64,000 nt of DNA from Obelidium mucronatum (Eukaryota; Chytridiomycota; Chytridiomycetes; Chytridiales; Chytriomycetaceae). Positions within the stretch are counted from its first letter, which is position 1. Each line of letters begins with the position of its first letter. The notes under the pieces are model-generated. The model was given only the letters and a program-made list of their open reading frames with translations, was not told the DNA's origin and did no database searches. Of this stretch, positions 57,196 to 64,000 are shown piece after piece. The stretch lies in NCBI GenBank assembly GCA_025765595.1, contig JAIVFH010000007.1, positions 372,001-436,000 of the forward strand, given 5' to 3'. Both the position numbers and the translations under genes were made by a program.

Positions 57196-59290
57196 GGTTT
57201 ATTCCGCAGGTCTTTGGGAAATCGTCCATTGTATTGGGGTAAAGCGTTGACGTGTATGACTTACGTGGCAAATAGGTCGCCGTATGCGGACTTAAAAGTT
57301 ACACCGCTTGAGGGGTTTACTGGAGTTAAACCGGATTTTGGGAAAATGCCATTGTGGGTGTTTGGAGCTGCTTGTTGGGCGAAAGTGCCAAAGGAGCTGG
57401 TTAGGGGTAAAAAGAAGTTTAACTCGCGCTCGAGAGCATGTTTATTTCTTAATTACGTTCAGGGCGGTCATGCCTATGAGGTGGTGGATGTTGAAACAAA
57501 AGAGGTTTTTGTTACAACAAACCTAAAGTTTGATGAACGCGGTGATTCTTTTGAGGGAAAGTTTCCAGAAGAATTGGATGACATGTGCAATTTGTTGAGT
57601 GGAAGTGATGGAGAAGATGACGATTATAAAGTACCTCGTGTGGACGAGGGGTGATGGGAGGGGAGTTGGTGAAGTAGATGAGGATGATGTACCTGATGAA
57701 GCAACGGATTATGCTTCTGAATATGGAACGGCGTCATCGCCAGCATCTTCAACTACAACGTCAATGTTTGGAACTCCTACCTCAGCTACGGCGTCTTCGG
57801 GTCACCAACTCAGTCGCGTCCACGTCGATCTATCTTGAAAAAGAACTACAATGAGGATTCGGAAGATGAGTATGGGCATTTTGCTTATGCTATAACAGTC
57901 CCTAGAACCTATCAGGATTTATTGCGGCTCCGTCCAGAAGAACAGCAGATGTGGCGTTTATCAATGGAAAAAGAATACGATGCACTTACCGAGGATCACG
58001 ACACATGGGACTTGACAGCCGATAAGCTGAGAGATAAGAAGGCTTTGCCATCAACTTGGGCTTTTGCAAAGAAAGAGGGTCCGACGGGGTTGATTACCTC
58101 GAAACGTTCGCACCGGTTGCGAAGTTGGTGGCCATTCGGGTCGTGTTTGTTTTGGCAGTTGCGTGGAAAATGGAAATTCACCAATCTGATGTAAAAGGTG
58201 CATTTGTCAATGCGGACTTGGAAGGCGAAGAAGTCTGGATGAAGCAACCACCGGGTTTTGAAAAGTTTGGACCTAATGGGGAAACGTTGTATTGTTACCT
58301 GAAGAAGGCACTGTATGGTTTGCGTTAAGCGTGAAACTGTTGGCGAAAAATGTTGAAAGCATTCATGGAAAGTATTGGGTACTTAGCACTTATCGCGGAG
58401 AAGTGTATTTTCGTGAAATTTAGTACGGTTTCTGGGAAACCAATTATTATCATTGTATGGGTCGATGATATACTGGCGTTATTCTGCAAATTGGATCGAG
58501 AGGAATTCGATTGATTCTGGAAGGCGTTTACGACCAAGTTTAAAGTTAAGGACTTGGGGAGTGTAGCACAGTATGTTGGAACAACTATCAAAAGGAATGT
58601 TGAGGAAGGGTGGTTATCAATTGATCAAACTTCGTCCGTTTTGGAGATTGTAGGAGAGCATCGATTGTTAAATGGGAAGGAGCGGAAGACTCCGTTTCCA
58701 ACTGGTGTGCGACTGGAGAAGTTTGCCAAAGGAGACTTTGAGACGGAACATAACTACCGTAGTCTTGTTGGGAAGCTGATGTATCTGATGGTTTGGTCGC
58801 GACCGGAGTTGAGTTTTTACCTTGGAGCTTTGGGTAAACACAACTCGAAGGCGAGTACGGCACACTGGAATGCTGGACTGGAAGTTGTTTGTTATTTGTC
58901 AGCAACTTCAAATTACGGTCTTCAGTACAAAGACAATAGTCACCTGAATCTGGAAGTTTGGGTGGATTCTGATTGGGCTGGAGATTTGCAGACAGGTAAA
59001 TCGGTCTGGAGCTACCAAGTGTTCTCGGGAGGCAATCTTGTAAGTTGGAAAAGCAAGCAGGACTCTATTACGTCAACATTGACAGCAATGGCGGAAATCG
59101 CGGCAATCTTTTATGGTCTTGGTGAAGGACTCTGGCTGATGGAATTGTTGAAGGAACTTGGAATCAACATCAAATCCTTCAAAATCTACAGCGATAATAT
59201 GCCTGCAGTTAAGATCGCGAATAGCGATAAGGCGTTGGAACGGATTAAGCACGAAGTGGTTCGCGTGGAATTTATTCGCGATCATGTTTG
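57196..59290 (+). pseudogene. Ty1/Copia polyprotein remnant
   Basis: Decayed pol: integrase tail (ANRSPYADLKVTPLEGFTG, FGAACWAKVPKE), a reverse transcriptase N-part (LETFAPVAKLVAIRVVF, QSDVKGAFVNADLEGEEVWM, then KQPPGFEKFG, KKALYGLR), a WVDDIL active-site block near 58460, and RNase H (VWVDSDWAGDLQTGKS, EIAAIFYGLGEGLWLMELL). Frames change at least four times and stops interrupt it (for example after YGLR at about 58326). The gag, protease and 5' LTR are missing. It lies inside the TIR element. Confidence 0.93.
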
Positions 59291-59481
59291 ATCCGGAATT
59301 GTTGAAGTTGGTCACGTCGCGGGGGTTGAGAATTGTTCGGATATTGGAACGAAGAACTTACCGTATCCACCGTTCGTGAAGCACAGGGAGTTCATGGGCG
59401 TACGACCTGTTAGTGGCTAAAGAAGTTCAGTGAAGTGTTTGGGGGTAGTTCATTGCAAGTTAAATTACAAATTAGGGGGTG

Positions 59482-59681
59482 TGTTGGATTTTGGATAGTT
59501 TTTGGATGGTGGATGGAATTAGTTGAAACTGAATTCGCGTTTCAGAATGGTTCAACGCTGTGATTAAATTTTTGGGCCTGGAATTCGTATTTAAGGAGTG
59601 GTTTTCCCCTTTGTTTTTCTTCATTGAATTCTGTGTTATTTATTTGGTTTGACACATACAAACAAATAGAATATCCACCAA
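59482..59681 (+). repeat. Candidate 3' LTR of the Copia remnant
   Basis: A purine run (attaggggg) is followed by TGTTGGAT at 59482, a normal Copia LTR start. A roughly inverted end (ATCCACCA) lies near 59675. A TATA-like gtatttaag sits inside. No second LTR is present to confirm the boundaries. Confidence 0.45.
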
Positions 59682-60276
59682 TAGTATGGGAACAAGTAGA
59701 AATAAATAGTTGTTAATAAGAATAAAATTTAAAGGTTTATAATTTATTCACATAAAATTTTGGCTGAATGGCGTTTTTATTGTTAAATTGATATTGAAGG
59801 TTATGAAAATAAAAAATTGAATGCCAAACTTGCCAAAAGTGACAAAAAGGGCTGTTCGGCAGGGAAAATGGAAGGGGTGTCGGTCAATTGGGTTTTGTTG
59901 TGTTTCCTCGGGTCTGTGAAATAGTCAAAACTTTCCCAACCCCCAATCGATCGGGTCCGGGTTGGACCAGCTGAGTTGACCCAAACCTGCTTGCACCTTA
60001 GTTTTGAACAGAAGGTATCTAGGATGCAATTGAACTTTCTTGAAACCTTGCAAAATAATTTTACCGTATTACTCATACATTTGGATGCCTTCGGAATACC
60101 ACTAATTGTTATGACAATTTGACACAGGTTTGAATGTATTTCAAATTTAATAAAATAATTTTTTTGTGTTTGGTCTGTGTGTGAATGCGTTTGAATGCAT
60201 TTGGTATTCTCCAAATAAAATAAATGTGTTTGAACGCATTCTTGCACACCCTCTGATTTCCTGATGGAGACTTGGG

Positions 60277-60385
60277 ATTCTAGCCAAACACACCTTGTCA
60301 TAGTGAGCCCATTTGACACGTCATTTATTTTTCATTATCTCATTGAATTATTACCAATGCTACATTGTCACCGGTAGCGCCGATT
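60277..60385 (+). pseudogene. Fragment of the HAD gene: 3' exon edge and intron
   Basis: Matches 15026-15125 (the end of exon 6, including agccaaacacaccttgtc, and the following intron) with substitutions. It lies upstream of the fragment at 60745-61105, which corresponds to an earlier part of the same gene, so the order is reversed relative to the parent. Confidence 0.8.
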
Positions 60386-60744
60386 GCCGCCTTTAACTTG
60401 AATCGAACAGTCGCTTGCATTCCAGCAAAGAAACTCTGGTGGTTATGAATACACGTTTGCCCCAAGGTTGAAGTCCTTCCAGTTTGCCCTAAAATTAACA
60501 ACGGTCCCGGGAAAATATAGGGGGAGAGAAGTCGTGGCTGATGGGTCGGGCTCCTTCATTTTTGGAGAGGGTGATTCAGGCTTTATCTGGGTCATGCCTG
60601 GTCATGCAGCCCGAATCGCCAAAGGGTCATGAAGTGCAATGTACCAACTGGACGGATCTCCCGCGACTCTGATCGCGGTTGATGATCCATCCAGATGATA
60701 CGTTGATCATCATCACACCTGGTCCGCAGGCGTTTGGCACACCA

Positions 60745-61105
60745 GACATTCTTGCTGATTACCCGGCGAACCGTGTTCACAACTTCTCTGATGGCGGTAC
60801 AGTCGTGTTAGCCAGCAACGTTATTGAGACTTTGATCATGTTGTCAGCATCCATCTCGTTTCAAATGCAATTCCAAAGAGAGTGGAAGCTGTGAGGGCCT
60901 TGCTGAATTCACTCACACATCAAGAGTTGGTCGAAAAGGCGAATGTCTTTTCTTCCAACAGTTGCTATTACGGATTTTTGAAAATGAACAGTAGCAATCC
61001 AAGATGCAAGACGCTGTTGTCGATATTCCCTCAATCTCCATTGAATTGCATCATTTTGGTTGATACACCTTCCTTGAGCTTGGAATATGTGTTGTCATTG
61101 TAAGC
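60745..61105 (+). pseudogene. Fragment of the HAD gene: central phosphatase exon
   Basis: Corresponds to about 14690-15060: DYPANRVHNFSDGGTVVLA and VEAVRALLNSLTHQELVEKA are still readable, but a deletion near 60848 shifts the frame and the motif IILDDT has become IILVDT, losing one of the conserved acidic residues. No start or motif I is present. The 400 bp before it (60386-60744) matches nothing I recognise. Confidence 0.88.
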
Positions 61106-61908
61106 ATATTTATATCTTTTATTTTTTCATTATTATCTTATTAATATTGAATTGCACATCACTGCACCAGTTGGTCACCTCTTTCTCCGCTTTTTTCAAC
61201 ACCCAACCAATGCCATCCACGTTAGCATCTGCCCTCGCAAAAATTAAATATATGTAGAATATGCTTCGCTGCTTGGGATATGTTTACCGGAAGTTGCGTT
61301 CAACTTTTTTTGCGTTCAACTTTTTTTGCTTACTATTCAGGGTGAGGCGACCTTTTGCAATACGATTCCCATTTCTCAATCACCGAAACTTTTATTCAGG
61401 GGTCAGTGCTCCACTATCAAAGAGCCTGTGATCTTTGTTCCCAAGAGTTTCTGAAAACTGCATGATACTGGATGACAAACCACAACCTTGGCCGATTCCA
61501 CCTTCTCATAAGAAGTGAATGTAACATTGTCACCAACAGTTTGTCAAGCTAAATTTAGCTTTGGAACTTGCCCTAAAGGTAGGTTAAGATGGGTAGTGAA
61601 ACGACTCGGCCCTTCCCTTCCTATTCGCCTCGCTGCCAGCGAGGCGAACAGGCCAGTCTCTCGCTCGTCTGCTCGGCTCGTGGCTAGTGTACTAAATTAT
61701 AACTAATTTACCATTCAAGCTACACAACATTATTATATGTATTCCAAAGCTTAAAATATTGGTTATTTTGCGTCCACAAGCGTTTCTCGGAGAAGATAAA
61801 GAAATTCACCTTGAGCCAGTGCACAAAACACACAGGAGACAACACCATCAATTCCGAAGTAAAGATTCAAGAGATTTTGGTTCATGTACAGCCAAATGGT
61901 TTCAGAAT
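61106..61908. other. Gene-free stretch before the SDR gene
   Basis: About 800 bp without a supported gene; contains the stem-loop at 61624-61648. The last 100 bp or so would be 3' flank of the minus-strand SDR gene. Confidence 0.5.
61624..61648. repeat. Perfect GC-rich inverted repeat
   Basis: TTCGCCTCGCT, three bases, then AGCGAGGCGAA: an 11-bp perfect stem with a GCC loop in gene-free DNA. Its sequence is unrelated to the ACCGCC hairpins at 43-46 kb. Confidence 0.8.
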
Positions 61909-63120
61909 TCAAAGTTTAGATTTATTGTCGGTATACCTCACAAAAATATCTTCAAATCCGCTGGGAATCTTTCCTGAAGCAAAATACGAAACCCTCCTTT
62001 CAGCCGCTGCATCGCTACTTTCAGAAAACTTAGGGTCTTCCTTAGTACTGGGATTGCCACTGCCAACATTGTCAAAACCAAAGTATGCCGGAAACATGCG
62101 ATGTGGAGAATATGGCACTATATCGTCTTCTATTCCCTTACTCAAGTGGGCTCCTCCGGTAACTTGGATCGTTGCTCCTGTGATGTAAGATGCGCCTGGT
62201 GAAAGCAAAAACGCGATTGTAGATGCCACTTCAGCTTCTGTCCCCAACCTTCCAGCGGGATTCATGTAGTGCGTTTTCGCCGTGTGAGTCCTTTTTTTTT
62301 TCAGGGCATTACTTTAAAAAACCTCACAACAACATATATACACGAGCGCGCACCTTATAACCTCGGTATATTTACTTATTCCACTTCCCAAAATAGTCCC
62401 AGGCGCGACACAATTGACGCGTATTCCATGAGACCCCCATTCTTGAGCAAGAGTCTTTGTCAGATTTTCGACACCCGCACGAGCGGCAGCAGTATGCGCC
62501 ATGAATAACTTTCCATTTCGAACATCAGCAATCACGTTTACAATGGCGAGTGGTGTGGGATGAGCGTCATGGCGGTGAGTGGATTCCATTGCTTTGATGA
62601 TGTTCCAGGTTCCATTCAGATTTAAGTCAATAACTGCGCGCCATCCATTGTCTGATATGTTTTCAGCAGGGGAAGGAAACTGTGTTGAAGTGTTTTTTCC
62701 CCGTATTCTTGAGGGTAGCTTTCATACACCTTAGAAAAACACACTCAACTTGACCTCCAGCATTATTCACAAGCCCATCAAACGCGCCATATTTATCTAC
62801 AAGGGCCGCAACAACTTCTGTGACTTGCTTCGGGTTCCGAATGTCCAGTTCAACAATGTCGCAGAGCCTTCCAGGAACAGTCAGGATTTCCGCTTGAACT
62901 CTCAAAAGATTCTCCTTGTTTCTTCCCGCGATGAAAACATGTGCTCCGAGCGAAGCCAGTTCGTGGGCAGTGCAGCGTCCGATTCCTGAACCGCCTTAAA
63001 AAAAAACATAAATGAATTTCTGGAAAGACCCACATGATAAGAAAAATAATAAATACCGCCAGTGATTAGAATTCGCTGTTTTAAAAAGAGGTCCTTTCGA
63101 AAACATGAAGTGTACGTCAT
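61909..63120 (-). CDS. PECR: Peroxisomal trans-2-enoyl-CoA reductase-like SDR
   Basis: Four exons (63120-63057, 62994-62750, 62679-62354, 62290-61909) give 338 residues. Short-chain dehydrogenase fold: the Rossmann glycine motif ITGGGSGIG is completed across intron 1, NNAGGQ ends exon 2, and FPSPAENISDNGW, AAARAGVENLTKTLA and RVNCVAPG follow, the order seen in PECR/2,4-dienoyl-CoA reductases. The usual YxxxK Tyr is replaced in this subfamily's style (HTAAARAG). The last three residues are SKL, a canonical PTS1, so it should work in peroxisomes, reducing enoyl-CoAs with NADPH. A C-terminal extension of about 50 residues precedes the SKL. Confidence 0.85.
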
Positions 63121-63162
63121 GGCTTTTTTTTTAAATAATTGTTTATTGCAAATAAAATTAAA
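63121..63162. promoter_or_regulatory. 42-bp gap between divergent start codons
   Basis: The SDR ATG (63120, minus) and the LENG1-like ATG (63163, plus) are 42 bp apart. The gap is mostly T and A runs. Either the transcripts overlap or the 5' leaders are extremely short. Confidence 0.5.
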
Positions 63163-64000
63163 ATGGTTTGTAGCTTTCGCTCTCTATCCCGCTTACCCCT
63201 CGTTCTTTTTCTTATTTGCGAACTGACTCCTCGTTTTTATTTTGTCCATTTAGGGTGGAGGTACTACTTATACGGTCTGAAAGGTCCAAACCCTTTTAAC
63301 TACCACACAAACTTCAAAAGGCGGACTCGTAATCCTCAAACACAAATCATGGCACGTGTACAATGAAAAAAACCGGGAAAAGGTCAGAAAAGACGAAGAA
63401 AAGGCCCAAAAGGAACTTGATGAGAAGAAGCAGCGAAGTGTCAAAGCAGTTGAGTTCAAAAACAAAACGGTTGATTTTTCGACTCAAAGGTCAAACATAT
63501 CTTGGATTATAGGATCAGGAGTATCGGTTAGAGGTTCTGAGATCAAAGAGCTCAACGAGGAAGCGAAAGGACACGGAGGTGGATGATAGTGCTGATCATG
63601 ACCCAAAGGATTTTGTCTCTGCAGGAAAAGAAGGGGTGCATCTCAATTTGTTTGGAGATTTAGAATCTGTAAGTTGTTCAACTTACTGTTTGGTTGTTGT
63701 TCTTTGAACTTCACGCTTTAGAAAAAAGGCGACGGGAAAAATACTGAACATGAAGCAGAAAAGGCAGCAGAAAAGCAGAAGTTTGAAAAACAATTCACAA
63801 TGTATTTGGGACAAGAGGTTGGAAAAGATGGCGCCCCGGTTATTCCTTGGTATGCGAAAGAATCAAGTTCGGTTCAAGATAAGCTTGGAATAAAGAGGTT
63901 AGTGTTTTATACAGCTCGAGTAACATTTTACTTCCTTATGCAATTCCCCACAACTCAGGGTAAAAACCGAGCAATTCGAAGATCCAGCCGCAAAATTTAT
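63163..64000 (+). CDS. LENG1: LENG1-like (Cir_N domain) protein, 3' end outside the window
   Basis: Exon 1 is only the ATG (63163-63165), followed by GTTTGT. Exon 2 is a 7-nt microexon (63254-63260). Exon 3 starts at 63321. Spliced, the start reads MGGGGLVILKHKSWHVYNEK, then NREKVRKDEEKAQKELDEK, the N-terminal Cir_N motif (KKxWHV.N..N...V..DE) of LENG1/CWC25-type nuclear proteins. Later exons contain GVHLNLFGDLES and PVIPWYAK, matching the HVNLF..LE and PPWY landmarks of LENG1. The junction between exon 3 and the part beginning near 63550 is not resolved. An intron at 63669-63721 is clear. Function is poorly known; relatives are nuclear and splicing-linked. Confidence 0.75.

Larger units (their letters stand above)
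57099..60008. mobile_element. TIR element with 8-bp target duplication (hAT-like), no transposase
   Basis: An exact 8-bp direct repeat, GTTTTGAA, at 57099-57106 and 60001-60008 flanks inverted ends: left TAAGGTGCAAACAGGTT from 57107, right (read inward on the minus strand from 60000) TAAGGTGCAAGCAGGTT, 16 of 17 identical. Subterminal GGGTTTGGG/GGGTCC motifs recur on both sides. The 8-bp duplication and the TGCAA-bearing tip fit hAT-superfamily transposons. The 2.9-kb interior codes only for a broken Copia element, so this is a non-autonomous copy that carries, or was invaded by, the retrotransposon. Confidence 0.85.

Noticed and set aside
58588..59315. Minus-strand open frames in the Copia region
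   Set aside because: Antisense of the RNase H part of the retroelement; no independent support.

Overview
This 64 kb window is nuclear DNA from a eukaryotic microbe, most likely an early-diverging zoosporic (chytrid-like) fungus. Reasons: nearly every gene has short GT..AG introns (about 45-100 nt) with CTAAC/CTAAT-like branch sites. The content is fungal: a GH18 chitinase, CBM19-like cysteine modules, and a Plavaka-type transposase known from fungi. TBCCD1 and PPP1R21 homologues and Crinkler (CRN)-type effectors also occur; these are typical of non-Dikarya lineages rather than yeasts or moulds. The genus cannot be fixed from the sequence. No rRNA, tRNA or CRISPR was recognised.

Layout. 1-9770: satellite array built from 136-bp and 301/302-bp units, cut by the left edge. 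10.7-25 kb: housekeeping genes (NOP8/NOL8 and NOG1 for 60S ribosome assembly, an FCP1/NIF-like HAD phosphatase fusion, PPP1R21-like) and a secreted chitinase with a decayed copy beside it. 25-34.8 kb: TBCCD1, three paralogous four-helix membrane proteins, a mucin-like secreted protein, a DUF6463-like membrane protein and RanGAP. 34.9-39.6 kb: tandem CRN-type proteins, the first frameshifted, the second placed 23 bp behind glycerol kinase. 41.9-47.4 kb: an SGNH/PC-esterase-like Golgi-type protein whose giant intron is an array of double-hairpin repeats, then an F-box/LRR gene whose 3' end has been duplicated three times, each copy truncated exactly at the same hairpin. 47.5-51.2 kb: a GT17 glycosyltransferase, a cell-surface CBM19-like protein and a secreted class 3 lipase. 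52-60 kb: a divergent DUF6532-like/Plavaka transposase pair, then a TIR element with an exact 8-bp target duplication that contains a decayed Copia retrotransposon. 60.3-61.1 kb: scrambled fragments of the 14-15 kb HAD gene. 61.9-64 kb: a peroxisomal enoyl-CoA reductase-like SDR ending in SKL, divergent (42 bp) from a LENG1 homologue that runs off the window.

The genes fall into ribosome biogenesis and nuclear transport (NOP8, NOG1, RanGAP), endomembrane and cytoskeleton (PPP1R21, TBCCD1, GT17, SGNH), secreted or wall-facing proteins (chitinase, CBM19-like protein, mucin, lipase) and metabolism (glycerol kinase, PECR-like). The most novel signals are the double-hairpin element family and its tie to gene-end duplication breakpoints, the mosaic CRN tandem, the tetraspan family, and a 7-nt microexon in the LENG1 homologue. 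All exon joins are read by eye from splice motifs and reading phase; none has transcript support.
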